Assembly: GCF_000259195.1 (NCBI RefSeq)
Contig: NZ_JH650761.1
Span: 164,600-228,599, forward strand
DNA length: 64,000 bases
Source of the DNA: Pseudomonas donghuensis
GTDB lineage: Bacteria > Pseudomonadota > Gammaproteobacteria > Pseudomonadales > Pseudomonadaceae
Direction of reading: 5' to 3'
How positions within the stretch are numbered: position 1 is the stretch's first letter; the number at the start of each line of letters is the position of its first letter. Under the pieces are notes generated by a model. The model ran no database searches, was not told where the DNA came from, and was given only the letters and a program-made list of their open reading frames with translations. Positions 8,613 through 17,938 of the stretch are shown here, one piece after another. A program made the position numbers and the translations under genes.

Positions 8613-9759
8613 AAGGCCTCCTTGCCGGTTGGGCAGTCTTCAATGGAATCCGGTGCAGGCCGGCCAGCGCGGGCATCAGCGTGGCGACCAGGCTCATCAG
8701 CATCAGCGCGAAGTACAGCGCCGGGCTGATCAACTGTTGTTGCAGCAGCAGGTTGAGAAAGACGATCTCGCTCAAGCCGCGAATATTGAGCAGCAGGCTT
8801 TCCCGCCATTTGCTCGCGCCGGCGAACGACGGCGTCGCCCAGCACAGGCCCAGCCAGTTGCCGAGCAGCTTGCTGACGATCGGCAACAGCAGCAGGGCAC
8901 TCAACTGGATGGCATCGAAGCCCAGTAGCACGTTGTGGACATCGATCTGGATGATGCCGAAGGTCAGGATCAGCGGGATTGCAATGCCGTTCTGCAGGCG
9001 TTTTATCCACAGGTCCGATAACGGCATGCGCAGCGGCAACTTGAGCCAGGCCAGGCAGCACAGGTAGCCGATGCCGAAGATCAGCGCGTTGAGCCGGTAG
9101 TGTTCGGCGACGAACAGCAGGCCGAAAAAGCCCAGGCTGTAGACCCAGGGCCGACGCACACCGAGGGCGTACAGCGGCAACGGCAGGCAGGCCGCGAGCA
9201 GCGGCAGTAACAGGCTCACGGGTTCGAGGCTGCCCTTGCCGAGGCCGAACAGCAGCCAGCAGGTCAGGTCGATGAGGATCGCCGACTGCATCAGCCGGCG
9301 GGTTGCGGCGGGTGGGTAGTCGATGTTGCGCAGGTACAGGTAGAGCACCGGGATGGCGGTGATGGCGAAAACCAGGCCGAGGGCCAGGGTGGTCAGCCAG
9401 GGCTGCTCGGGCAGCAACAACGCGCCACAGGCCAGGCCACAGGCAAAGGGCACGAGGAAGCTCGGCAGGGCGATCTTCAGGCTCTGGCGGTCGACGTTCA
9501 GCTCCACGACGTCAGCAAGAATATGCCCCAGCAGCAGTGCAAAACTCAGGCCATACAGGGTTTTCAGCCAGGCCGGTGCCACCAGCGCGGCGCCGCTGAG
9601 CTGCAAGTGGGGCTCGACCCAGAACAACATCAGCAGTGGCAGGCCGAGGGTTGCCAGCAGCAACTGGCTGACAATCGGGATCAGCCCCAGGCGCCGGCCG
9701 AGCTCACTGACGATCCAGAACAACACCAGGGCCAGGGCCCAGAGCAACGCGATACTCAT
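8599..9759 (-). CDS. Cation/proton antiporter-like membrane protein (CPA2 type)
   Basis: 386 residues, almost entirely hydrophobic, with about 11-12 membrane segments. The repeat architecture (VFAITAIPVLYLYLRNI, then GIAIPLILTFGIIQID, then LLNIRGLSEIVFLN) matches the Na+/H+ exchanger domain of CPA2 transporters, although no separate NAD-binding domain follows. The start ATG at 9757-9759 overlaps the MMPL stop codon by 4 bases, and its end overlaps the flavoprotein start by 14. This gene is not in the classic ape gene set; being embedded in the operon, it may support export or membrane energetics of the pigment. Confidence 0.8.
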   Translation of the reverse strand: MSIALLWALALVLFWIVSELGRRLGLIPIVSQLLLATLGLPLLMLFWVEPHLQLSGAALVAPAWLKTLYGLSFALLLGHILADVVELNVDRQSLKIALPSFLVPFACGLACGALLLPEQPWLTTLALGLVFAITAIPVLYLYLRNIDYPPAATRRLMQSAILIDLTCWLLFGLGKGSLEPVSLLLPLLAACLPLPLYALGVRRPWVYSLGFFGLLFVAEHYRLNALIFGIGYLCCLAWLKLPLRMPLSDLWIKRLQNGIAIPLILTFGIIQIDVHNVLLGFDAIQLSALLLLPIVSKLLGNWLGLCWATPSFAGASKWRESLLLNIRGLSEIVFLNLLLQQQLISPALYFALMLMSLVATLMPALAGLHRIPLKTAQPARRPYAEP

Positions 9760-12068
9760 GCCGCCTGTTCCTTGTGCCCGGTGGCCGCCCAGGGTGCGAG
9801 GACAAAACTGAAGGCCAGGCCCAGGCTGACCGCCAGGCCGAAATTGCTCACCGCCGGAGTGCTCGACACCGCCAGCAGGCCGAACGACAACCAGGTGGTG
9901 GTGGCTGCGAGCAGGGTGCCGAGCAGGCTGACGGCGGCGCCGCCGATCTGCTCGTGCATGAGGATCGCGTAGTCGACGCTGATGGCGGTCACCAGCAGCA
10001 GGCCGAACAGGCTGAACAGGGTCAGCGGCTGGCCCAGCCAGCCCAGGCAAGCCAGGCTGCACAGCGCGGCGAGCAACGGCAGGGCGACGATGCGCAGGGC
10101 GCCGCCGAGGCCAAACGGCAGGATCAGCAGCACCACGATCAGCGCGCAGGACAACAGCTTGAGCTCGGCGGCGCTGACCTGGGTGGCGGCGAACACCCGG
10201 TTGAGGTCACCGAGGCGGTCCACCAGTTGCACGCCGTCGAGATCGTCGGCCTGCAGGCGCAGCAAGGCCGGATCGTTCAAGCCTTGCAGGCTGACGATGG
10301 CGGCGACGCCCTGGCCGTCCGCACCCAGCCACAAGGTGCGCCAGGGTTCGCCCAGCGGGCCGCTGAGGGCGTGATCGATGTCGAGGGTAGGCAGTGCCTG
10401 GACTTTCGCCAGTTCAGCCTGTAACGCGCTTTGCGGCACGCCCAGGGCCAGCAGCGGTTGTAGCGGCAGGCTGCCCAGCGCGTCGCGTGCCTGTTGCTGC
10501 TCGGTTGGGCTGGCGACCAGTTGGCTGAGGGCCATGTAGCCCTTGAGCTTGTCGGTTTCGACCAGCTCGTCCAGGCGTGTGCCGAGGCTTTGCAGGCGTG
10601 CCAGCAGTTGGCTCTGGTCGGCGCCGCGCACCAGGTAGAACTGGCTGGTGGGTTGGTAGCCGGTAATGCGCGCCACGGCCTGGGCTTCTTCGAGCAATTG
10701 CGGCGGGCTGCCGACCCACTGGCGGATATCGTTGCGGCTGTCCAGCTGCCACAGGCCCGCAGCGCAGAACAGCATCAGCAGGCCGAGCAGGATGGCGCTT
10801 GGCACCTTGTTCAGCAGTTTCTGACGCATGTCCACCAGCCACTGGGTAATGCCCAACGGCCATTGCGCAGGCTGCAGCTCGATACCTTTGAGCAGTGCCG
10901 GCAGCAGGCACACGGCGCTGAGGTAGGCGCCGAGCAGGCCGGCGGCGGAAAACACGGCAATCTGGGTCAGTGCCGGGAACGGCGTGAAGGCCAGTGCCAG
11001 GTAGCCGATGCAACTGGTGGCCAGGCTCAGGCTCAGGCCCGGCAAGGTCAGCCGCAAAGCCGGCCAGGCTCGCCAGGGGCGCAGGCTCCAGCTTTTCGAC
11101 AGGTAGTGCAGCGGGTAGTCGACGGCCACGCCGATCAGGCTCGAGCCGAGCACCAGGGTCATCACGTGCATCTGACCGAACAGCGCCACGCAGGCCACCG
11201 CACCAAACAGCATGCCGACCAGCACCGGAACGAAGGCCAGCAGTACCCGCAGGCGGCGGAACGCCAGCAGCAACAGCAGCAGGATGCCGACCGTGGCGCC
11301 GCCGCCGACCCAGGTGATCTCCTGGCTGGCCTGGCGCTGGCCGTTGGCCGCATACAGCAAGCCACTGGCGGCCAGCAGGCGGGCGCCGTGCTGCCCGGCT
11401 TCAACCCGGCTGCTGGCGAGCAGGTCGGCGACTTGCAGGGGCAGTTGCATATCGAACGCATTGCCCAGGGTGCGGGCACGCAGCAGCACCCAGTGCTGCC
11501 CGTCCGCTTCAGCCACCAGCGCGCCGCTGGCGGTGTCCAGTTGCACCGCGGCAGGACGTGGCTGGCTGTTCTGGATGCGTCCGGTCAGGCCCAGCCAGTC
11601 ATCCTGGCTCGGCACCAGGCTAAAGCCGGCAAAGGGGTCGTAGAGGTTTTGTACGCGTTGCTCGATAAAGCCTTGCGGGTTGTCGATCAGGCTGTTGCGG
11701 TCGGCGCGCGAGAGCATCGCCAGGCGCCCTTGCAGCAGCTGCTCGCGCAACGCCTGCAGGTCGGTCTGCAGGCTCCACTGAACCTTCTCGAACACGCCGC
11801 TGGCCTGCCATTGCTCAGCCAGGCGCTGGGCCAGGGCGATGGCCTGCTCACGCTGGGGATGGCCGACCAGCACCAGCATTTCGCGGTTCAGCGGCTCCTG
11901 CATGCGCTGCTCGGCGCGCTGCACCAGCGGGTCCTGGGTGGCGCCGGGCACCAGCGTCATCAGGTCTGCAGACAAAGGCGCAGCGCGGTGCCACTGCCAC
12001 CCCGCGAGGGCCAGCACGGCGATCAACAACAGTAAAAACAGTCGTGGCAACAGGCGCTCACTCGGCAA
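9756..12068 (-). CDS. apeM: MMPL-family exporter (ApeM type)
   Basis: 770-residue RND/MMPL-type membrane protein. A first helix (residues 9-24) is followed by a large periplasmic domain to about residue 240, a block of helices containing LIGVAVDYPLHYL, a second periplasmic domain, and a second helical block with LLLVTAISVDYAILM. The two VDY motifs in helices 4 and 10 are the proton-relay Asp sites of MMPL exporters. In aryl polyene clusters such proteins lie next to LolA-like and DUF3261 genes and are thought to move the lipid-linked pigment outward. Overlaps apeL by 11 bases. Confidence 0.92.
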   Translation of the reverse strand: MPSERLLPRLFLLLLIAVLALAGWQWHRAAPLSADLMTLVPGATQDPLVQRAEQRMQEPLNREMLVLVGHPQREQAIALAQRLAEQWQASGVFEKVQWSLQTDLQALREQLLQGRLAMLSRADRNSLIDNPQGFIEQRVQNLYDPFAGFSLVPSQDDWLGLTGRIQNSQPRPAAVQLDTASGALVAEADGQHWVLLRARTLGNAFDMQLPLQVADLLASSRVEAGQHGARLLAASGLLYAANGQRQASQEITWVGGGATVGILLLLLLAFRRLRVLLAFVPVLVGMLFGAVACVALFGQMHVMTLVLGSSLIGVAVDYPLHYLSKSWSLRPWRAWPALRLTLPGLSLSLATSCIGYLALAFTPFPALTQIAVFSAAGLLGAYLSAVCLLPALLKGIELQPAQWPLGITQWLVDMRQKLLNKVPSAILLGLLMLFCAAGLWQLDSRNDIRQWVGSPPQLLEEAQAVARITGYQPTSQFYLVRGADQSQLLARLQSLGTRLDELVETDKLKGYMALSQLVASPTEQQQARDALGSLPLQPLLALGVPQSALQAELAKVQALPTLDIDHALSGPLGEPWRTLWLGADGQGVAAIVSLQGLNDPALLRLQADDLDGVQLVDRLGDLNRVFAATQVSAAELKLLSCALIVVLLILPFGLGGALRIVALPLLAALCSLACLGWLGQPLTLFSLFGLLLVTAISVDYAILMHEQIGGAAVSLLGTLLAATTTWLSFGLLAVSSTPAVSNFGLAVSLGLAFSFVLAPWAATGHKEQAA

Positions 12069-12657
12069 AATCGCGGCGCTCCGTGTCGGTCAGGCTGGCG
12101 CTGCTGCTCGCTGGCATGCGCAGTACCGTGCTATCGCCCTGGGTTTCCAGCAACTGGATGCGTTCGACATAGCGCCCGCCATCGATATCGATCTGGCTGA
12201 ACACCTGCTTGAGCAGTAGCGAACGCGGGGTCAGGCGCAGCTGCCAGTGCCCGGCGTCGCCTTTCAGGCTCAACTCGAAGTCACGCTGCAGGCCGCTGCT
12301 GTCGCCTTGCAGCACGGCAAAGAACAGGCGGTTCTGCTCGGCGCCGGCGCTCTTGCCCGGCAGCATCTGCCAGCCGGACGGGTCGCGGCGGGCGATGCCC
12401 TGGGCGTTGAGGCGGTAGTCCTGCTTGAGCGGCGTTTGCAGCAGCCAGAGCAGGCCATGATCACGGGCCAGAACGAACTGGCCTTTGCTGACCAGCGGCT
12501 GCGGCAGGGCGCGCAGGTGTTTTTCCTGGATGAACGGACCCTTGATGACCGCAGGTTCGCCCAGTTGCTTGCTCAGCTCATCGAGGCCAAAGGCTTGGGC
12601 CAGCGTGCAACTGGCAAGCAGGCCGATGCACAGCAGGCTACGCAATAGCGTTTTCAT
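12058..12657 (-). CDS. apeL: LolA-like outer membrane lipid carrier (ApeL)
   Basis: 199 residues with a Sec signal peptide (MKTLLRSLLCIGLLASCTLAQA-F). The body follows the LolA/LolB-like pattern: FIQEKHLRALPQPLVSKGQFVL, then GLLWLLQTPLKQDYRL. The start ATG at 12655-12657 overlaps the thioesterase stop codon by 4 bases; the longer upstream frame lies inside that gene. Known relatives in aryl polyene clusters are proposed to carry the lipidated polyene across the periplasm with the MMPL exporter and ApeN. Confidence 0.88.
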   Translation of the reverse strand: MKTLLRSLLCIGLLASCTLAQAFGLDELSKQLGEPAVIKGPFIQEKHLRALPQPLVSKGQFVLARDHGLLWLLQTPLKQDYRLNAQGIARRDPSGWQMLPGKSAGAEQNRLFFAVLQGDSSGLQRDFELSLKGDAGHWQLRLTPRSLLLKQVFSQIDIDGGRYVERIQLLETQGDSTVLRMPASSSASLTDTERRDFAE

Positions 12658-13079
12658 TTGAGCACCTGGTTCACTGCGTCGAGCATCACCTGTGGCGACG
12701 CCAGTTGCATCTCGCCGCTGGCGATGTCGACGGCGACCTGCACGGAACTGGCGCGGGTCATGCGTTCGCCGGTGGCGGCATCGCTGATCAGGTAGTTGAT
12801 CTTCAGCCGGTTCTCCCACTCCACCAGGCTGGCGCGCACGTTCAGGCGCTGGCCGAAGGTGGCGCCGCGCACATAGCGCAACTGCAGGTCGATCACCGGC
12901 CAGGCAAAGCCCGAGGCCTGCATCTGCAGGTAGTTGTGTTCGAGGCGGTCGAGCAACGCGCAGCGCGCTACTTCGAGGTATTTGACGTAATGGCCGTGCC
13001 AGACCACCAGCATGCTGTCGACATCGAAGAATGGCACCAGCACTTCGGTATCAACGTGCAGCACTCCCTGACTACGCAT
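12654..13079 (-). CDS. apeK: Acyl-CoA/ACP thioesterase, 4HBT family (ApeK)
   Basis: 141-residue hotdog thioesterase. The active-site segment FFDVDSMLVVWHGHYVKYLE (residues 17-36) has the Asp/His arrangement of 4-hydroxybenzoyl-CoA thioesterases. The ATG at 13077-13079 has GGAGG upstream and overlaps the ammonia-lyase end by 8 bases. It may release the finished polyene or proof-read stalled ACP intermediates; in studied systems it is an accessory protein. Length is typical. Confidence 0.88.
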   Translation of the reverse strand: MRSQGVLHVDTEVLVPFFDVDSMLVVWHGHYVKYLEVARCALLDRLEHNYLQMQASGFAWPVIDLQLRYVRGATFGQRLNVRASLVEWENRLKINYLISDAATGERMTRASSVQVAVDIASGEMQLASPQVMLDAVNQVLK

Positions 13080-14616
13080 GCAGCCTCCAGTGTTGTTCGG
13101 CAATACGGCTCAGGCACCGGCGCAGATCGCTTTCCAGCGCGCGGTCTTCGATCACCGGGGCGAAATCTTCGAGCAACGCTGCATGCATCTCGGCCAGGGC
13201 CGGCGGCAGGTCGCGGGCGTCGGCTTCGCGGCTGCGCAGCCAGACGCCCTGGTTGGCGGCCAGCAGGGTGGCGGCGGCGACCTGTTCGGTCAGCTCCAGC
13301 ACCCGCAGGGCATCGCGGGCGGCGATGGTGCCCATGCTCACCTTGTCCTGGTTGTGGCATTCGGTGGAGCGCGAGAACACGCTGGCCGGCATGGTGTTTT
13401 TCAGGGCTTCGGCGGTCCAGGCGCTGGCGCCGATCTGCACGGCCTTGAAGCCGTGGTTGAGCATCGCCCGCTCGGCGCTGGCGCCCGACAGGTTGCTCGC
13501 CAGGCCGTGGTTGTAGCGCACGTCGACCAGCAGGGCGAGCTGGCGGTCGAGCAGGTCGGCAACGTTGGCCACCAGGTTCTTCAGGCTGTCCATGGCGAAG
13601 GCGATATGGCCGCCATAAAAGTGCCCGCCGTGCAGCACGCGTTCGGCTTCGGCGTCGATGATCGGGTTGTCGTTGGCGCTGTTCAGTTCGGTCTCGATAA
13701 AGCCACGCAGCCAGCCCAGGCTGTCGGCCAGCACGCCCAGCACATGCGGAGCGCAGCGCAGCGAGTAGCGGTCCTGCAGGCGGTGCAGCGGCGCAGTCGG
13801 CGCGTCGATGGCCAGGTCCTGGCGCAACCAGGCGGCCACCTGCATCTGCCCCGGGTGCGGCTTGGCGGCGAACAGGCGCTCGTCGAAGTGCTCCGGGTTG
13901 CCTTGCAGGGCAACCACGTTCAGCGCGGTGATGCGCGTGGCGAGTTTGAGCAGGTAATCGGCACGGGCGAACGCCAGGCAGGCCAGGCCGGTCATTACCG
14001 CAGTGCCGTTCATCAGCGCCAGGGCTTCCTTGGGCCGCAGCACCAGCGGCTGCCAGCCCAGCTCACGGTGTACGTCAGCGGCGCTGCGGCGCTCGCCGCG
14101 GTACATGACTTCGCGCTCGCCGGACAGGGTTGCGGCAACGTAGGACAGCGGCGTCAGGTCGCCGCTGGCACCCACCGAACCTTCCTGGGGAATCAACGGC
14201 AGGATGTCATGGGCGAGAAACGCCTGCAGGCGCTCCAGCAACTCGATGCGCACGCCAGAGACGCCGTGGCACAGCGACTGCAAGCGGGCGGCTAGCACCG
14301 CGCGGGTGGCCGGCGCATCCAGCAACTGGCCCAGGCCGCAGCCATGGAAAGTGTACAGGTGCTTGGGCAGGGCCTCGACATGCTCCAGCGGCACTGCCAC
14401 CACGCACGAGTCGCCGTAGCCGGTGGTCACCCCGTAGATCACCCCTTCCTTGTCCAGCAGCGAGTCGAGGAACTGCGCGCCACGGGCAATCCGCGCGCGG
14501 TATTCGCTGTCGTCCTGCAGGCGGGTTTCGGCCTGGCGGTGGGCCAGGGCGAGGACGTCTTCGATTGCCAACGGCAGCGCGCCGAAGGTCACGGGCTTAT
14601 GCGGATGCATCGTCAT
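13072..14616 (-). CDS. Aromatic amino acid ammonia-lyase (HAL/PAL/TAL family)
   Basis: 514-residue lyase. The self-forming MIO cofactor triad Ala150-Ser151-Gly152 lies in EGSVGASGDLTPLSY, and the active-site loop Tyr is in GVTTGYGDS (residues 62-70). The family releases ammonia from His, Phe or Tyr to give an acrylic acid. In a pigment operon without any histidine-utilisation genes, a cinnamate or 4-coumarate product for the aryl starter is most likely. The residue pair that usually sets substrate choice reads Phe90-His91, which matches none of the textbook His-Leu (Tyr), Phe-Leu (Phe) or Ser-His (His) pairs. GGAAGA precedes the first ATG; overlaps the acyltransferase end by 20 bases. Confidence 0.92.
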   Translation of the reverse strand: MTMHPHKPVTFGALPLAIEDVLALAHRQAETRLQDDSEYRARIARGAQFLDSLLDKEGVIYGVTTGYGDSCVVAVPLEHVEALPKHLYTFHGCGLGQLLDAPATRAVLAARLQSLCHGVSGVRIELLERLQAFLAHDILPLIPQEGSVGASGDLTPLSYVAATLSGEREVMYRGERRSAADVHRELGWQPLVLRPKEALALMNGTAVMTGLACLAFARADYLLKLATRITALNVVALQGNPEHFDERLFAAKPHPGQMQVAAWLRQDLAIDAPTAPLHRLQDRYSLRCAPHVLGVLADSLGWLRGFIETELNSANDNPIIDAEAERVLHGGHFYGGHIAFAMDSLKNLVANVADLLDRQLALLVDVRYNHGLASNLSGASAERAMLNHGFKAVQIGASAWTAEALKNTMPASVFSRSTECHNQDKVSMGTIAARDALRVLELTEQVAAATLLAANQGVWLRSREADARDLPPALAEMHAALLEDFAPVIEDRALESDLRRCLSRIAEQHWRLHA

Positions 14617-15535
14617 CGGTCTTCCAGAAAGGGTAGAAATTGAACCATTGCTGCGGCGCTTGCAGGCAATAGTGGCCCAGGCGTTCGGCGTAGCGCCCGG
14701 CCCAGTCGGCGATCACCTGATCGCGCTGGCCGCGGCGCCACTCGATGGCCTGGGCGAAGGGTTCGAGGATCACCTGGTAGCGGCCTTGCTGCTTGAGGCA
14801 GAAGAACAGGTTGAGCCGGCACTTGAGCAGCCCGGCCAGCAGCCACGGGCCCTGCGGGAAGGCGGCGCGGTGGCCGAGGAAATCCACTTCGACCGTGCGC
14901 GCACCATGCAGCGGCACGCGGTCGCCGGCAATCGCCAGCCATTCACCGCGGTCCAGGCGCTGGCTCAGTTGCAGCATGATCGCCGGGTCCAGCTCGCTGA
15001 CCTGGATCAGCCGCAGGTTGCTCGCCCCCGATTCACCCAGCAGGCGATTGAAGCGCTCGGCGTGCTTGGTATGCACCAGCACGTTCATGGTCACTTGCTC
15101 GCCAAGCTCGGCCAGGGCGCGGCAGACTTCAAGGTTGCCCAGGTGCGCACCCACCAGCAGCTGCCCGCGCTCGGCGCGTAGCTGGGTGTGCAGTTTACCC
15201 GGGTCGACGATCTCGATCTGCTCCAGGCGCAGCTTGCCGTTCCACACATCGAGCTTGTCCAGCAGGGCATCGGCGAAGGCCATGAACTGGCCGAACACCC
15301 GACGGTGGCTGGGGCGCAGACGGGGTTGCCCGCTCCAGTCGGCCAGGCGCCGCTGGTATTGCCAGATGCTCTGCCGGGCGCGGCGACCGAACAGGAAGAA
15401 GTACAGGACGATGGCATACAGCACCGGGCTGAGCAGGCGCCGGCCGAGCAGCTTGATGCCCAAGGCGGTCAGTTTCATCAGCCAGAAGCTGCCGCGCTCC
15501 TGGTGTGCGGCCCAGTGTTGTTCGCGACTGCTCAT
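14597..15535 (-). CDS. LpxL/HtrB-like acyltransferase
   Basis: 312 residues with an N-terminal membrane helix (LLSPVLYAIVLYFFLFG) and the lipid A acyltransferase-type motif His-x4-Glu in GAHLGNLE, followed by IAGDRVPLHG and FPQGPWLLAGLL. It likely acylates the glycosylated polyene or its lipid anchor in the inner membrane. The start ATG at 15533-15535 overlaps the glycosyltransferase stop by 4 bases. In reference clusters the ApeJ protein combines glycosyltransferase and acyltransferase halves; here they are two adjacent, coupled genes. Confidence 0.88.
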   Translation of the reverse strand: MSSREQHWAAHQERGSFWLMKLTALGIKLLGRRLLSPVLYAIVLYFFLFGRRARQSIWQYQRRLADWSGQPRLRPSHRRVFGQFMAFADALLDKLDVWNGKLRLEQIEIVDPGKLHTQLRAERGQLLVGAHLGNLEVCRALAELGEQVTMNVLVHTKHAERFNRLLGESGASNLRLIQVSELDPAIMLQLSQRLDRGEWLAIAGDRVPLHGARTVEVDFLGHRAAFPQGPWLLAGLLKCRLNLFFCLKQQGRYQVILEPFAQAIEWRRGQRDQVIADWAGRYAERLGHYCLQAPQQWFNFYPFWKTDDDASA

Positions 15536-16266
15536 GCCTGCCACCGCCGCCAGAGGATTGCCGGGGCGCGCAGCAACATGCCGAAGAACAGCTTGGTGTG
15601 CATCTTCGAGATCAGCGCGTTGTCGTGGAACAGGCGAAAGTGCGACAGGCCATCGGCCGGGTAATGCACTTTGGTCGGCAGCCAGCGCATCGGCTGGTTG
15701 CGCCAGGCCAGGCGGACGAGGATCTCCGGGTCGAAGTCCATGCGCTTGCCGAGGTTCACCGCGTCGATCAGCGCCAGGGTCGGTGGCAGCGGATAGACCC
15801 GAAAACCGCACATCGAATCGGGAATCTGCAGCGACAGGCTGTTGATCCACACCCATACATGGGTCAGGTAGCGCGCATACAGACGGCCTTTGGGCACGCT
15901 GGCGTCGTACTGTGGATAACCGCAGATCAGCGCCTGTGGATAAGCTTGCGATTGTTCAAGAAAGCGGCTGACATCGGCCAGGTCATGCTGGCCGTCGGCG
16001 TCCACCTGCAAAGCATGGCTGAAGCCCAGGCGCGCGGCTTCGCGCAGGCCGGCCATGACTGCGCCGCCCTTGCCCTGGTTGACCTGCAGTTGCACCAGGA
16101 ACACCTGCTGGTGCTCGGCCAGCTGGCGCAGCACGGTGGCGCAGGCCGGGCTGCTGGCATCATCGACCAATACGCAGGGCAGGCCGGCGGCGAGTAGGTC
16201 GGCAACCACCGCGGGCACGGCCAGTTCGTGGTTGTACACCGGGATTACCGCACAGGGCTTATTCAC
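15532..16266 (-). CDS. Family 2 glycosyltransferase
   Basis: 244 residues starting at a GTG (16264-16266) with GGAGG eight bases upstream; it overlaps the ligase-dehydratase gene by 8 bases. The GT-A features are VIPVYNHE at the N-terminus, LVDDAS for the nucleotide, LQVDADGQHD for metal binding, and SMCGFRVYP later. It resembles DolP-mannosyltransferase-like GT2 enzymes and may attach a sugar to the polyene or its anchor. Together with the next gene it corresponds to the two halves of ApeJ. Confidence 0.87.
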   Translation of the reverse strand: MNKPCAVIPVYNHELAVPAVVADLLAAGLPCVLVDDASSPACATVLRQLAEHQQVFLVQLQVNQGKGGAVMAGLREAARLGFSHALQVDADGQHDLADVSRFLEQSQAYPQALICGYPQYDASVPKGRLYARYLTHVWVWINSLSLQIPDSMCGFRVYPLPPTLALIDAVNLGKRMDFDPEILVRLAWRNQPMRWLPTKVHYPADGLSHFRLFHDNALISKMHTKLFFGMLLRAPAILWRRWQA

Positions 16267-17938
16267 CGATGGCCTCCAGCACAATGCGGCCACTGGAGCA
16301 GGGCACCCCGGCGTTGCTGTAGGCGAAGTACAACTTGCCGCGCTCGGCATCGAAACGCAGGGTCAGCTGCAGCGGGTCGCCAGGGCGCACCAGTTGCTGG
16401 AATTTCAGCACTTCCATGCCGGCGAACTGGCGCGGCCGGTCGAGCAATTGTTGTCCCAGGGCCAGCGCCCAGTCGACCTGGACCACGCCTGGCAGCACCG
16501 GGGTCTGCGGGAAGTGACCGTTGAAATAGGCCAGGTCCGCCGACACTGCCAGTTGTAGCTGCAGCTCGCCATCCACCTCGGCCTGGCTGAGCACTTCCGG
16601 GCCTTTCGGCCGGGGCGCCAGCAACAGGGCTTGGAGTTCGGCCTGGGGCAGTTTGCCCTGGGCGTTGAACGGCAATTGCCGCAGCAGGCGCCAGCGCCGG
16701 GGCAGGGCCAGGGCTTCGCAGTGCTGGCTGAGGTGCTGACGCAAGCCTTCGGTGAGCGCGCGGCGGCCCTGGTTGCGCAAGGCGTACAGGCCAACTGCGC
16801 TGAGCACCAGCAGGGCGCCGAGGCTGGCGCGGTTTTCCTGGATCACGCCCAGGCGCGCGTCCTCGACCCAGGCGTGCTCGATCAGGGCCTGCTCCAGCAT
16901 CGGCAGGGAGATGCGTTTTTCTTCCAGTTTGACGATGCGGTCCAGGCGCCCGAGCAAACGAAAACGCCCATCAGCAGCAAACTCGACGGCATCGGCGCTT
17001 TGTTCGATATGACCGGGCGGCAGGTAAGGCGATTCAATGCGCAGTGCACCGTCCTGGTTCTGGCTCAGGCGCACCTCGGCAAATGGCTGCCACAGGCTGT
17101 CGCCTTGACGCCAGGCGATGCCGCCGGTTTCCGAGCTGCCAAGAATTTCCGTTGGCCATTGCTGCAGGCGCTGGTGCAAGGCCTGGGCGGCGCTGGCCGG
17201 CAGTTCGCCGCCGGAGGAAAACACCCGGCGCACCGGGCTCAACGCTGGCCAGTCGAGGTTGTCGCCCATGCGCTTGAGCAGCGCCGGGCTGGCCACCCAG
17301 GCAAAGGCCGGGTGCTCGCGGCTGGCGCGCTGCAGGTCTTCCGGGAAGGGCAACTGGCGACGCACGAACGGGCGCCCGGCGCACAGCGGCCAGAGCACGC
17401 GAAACAGCAAGCCATAGATATGCTGGGTGGCGACACTGCCGATGATGCAGGCAGCGCCCAGGTCCTTGCCCCACAGCTGTTCCAGGGCCTGCACCTCATT
17501 GGCCAGCTGGCGCAGGCTCTTGTCGATGCGCTTGGGTTCACCGCTGGAGCCGGAGGTGCACAGGCTCAACCGGCACTGGTCCAGATTCAGGTCGGCGGCG
17601 GCCAGCGGCGCTTCGAACAGGGCCTCCAGCGTGGTGTCTTGTGGCTGATCGCTCAGCCACAGCTCGACCTCGCCGAGCCAGCGCTGGCGGGTCTGGGCTT
17701 GCAGGTCGGCAGGCAGCAGCACCTGCACGCCGGCACGCCAGGCGCCGAGCAGGGCGACGGCCAGCTGTGCGGCGTCTTCCAGGTGCACGGCAATGCGCTT
17801 CACGCCACGCAGCTGGAGGCCGGCGGCCACTTGCAGGGCTTGCTGGCACAGGCTCGCGTGGTCCAGCGCCGGGGCGAAGCTCACCGTGCGCGGCGCATCG
17901 GCCGGGTGCAGCAGTTGCTCAAGGGCAATCCATTTCAT
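16259..17938 (-). CDS. AMP-dependent aryl acid:ACP ligase fused to a dehydratase (ApeH-ApeI)
   Basis: 559 residues with two enzyme parts. Residues 1-430 are an ANL-superfamily adenylating enzyme: P-loop [10 protein letters not shown] (127-136), hinge segment [15 protein letters not shown], and the catalytic Lys in NAQGKLP. The last 115 residues are a FabA/FabZ-like hotdog dehydratase with [14 protein letters not shown] carrying the catalytic His. It would load the aryl starter on an acyl carrier protein and also supply the ApeI dehydratase. ApeH and ApeI are usually separate proteins. The ATG at 17936-17938 overlaps the membrane-protein stop by 4 bases; an earlier in-frame ATG lies inside that gene. 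Confidence 0.88.
   Translation of the reverse strand: MKWIALEQLLHPADAPRTVSFAPALDHASLCQQALQVAAGLQLRGVKRIAVHLEDAAQLAVALLGAWRAGVQVLLPADLQAQTRQRWLGEVELWLSDQPQDTTLEALFEAPLAAADLNLDQCRLSLCTSGSSGEPKRIDKSLRQLANEVQALEQLWGKDLGAACIIGSVATQHIYGLLFRVLWPLCAGRPFVRRQLPFPEDLQRASREHPAFAWVASPALLKRMGDNLDWPALSPVRRVFSSGGELPASAAQALHQRLQQWPTEILGSSETGGIAWRQGDSLWQPFAEVRLSQNQDGALRIESPYLPPGHIEQSADAVEFAADGRFRLLGRLDRIVKLEEKRISLPMLEQALIEHAWVEDARLGVIQENRASLGALLVLSAVGLYALRNQGRRALTEGLRQHLSQHCEALALPRRWRLLRQLPFNAQGKLPQAELQALLLAPRPKGPEVLSQAEVDGELQLQLAVSADLAYFNGHFPQTPVLPGVVQVDWALALGQQLLDRPRQFAGMEVLKFQQLVRPGDPLQLTLRFDAERGKLYFAYSNAGVPCSSGRIVLEAIGE

Noticed and set aside
10494..12035. 513-codon rightward frame opposite the MMPL exporter
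   Set aside because: Gln/Ala/His-rich antisense translation with no domain pattern; the exporter on the other strand has clear VDY motifs.
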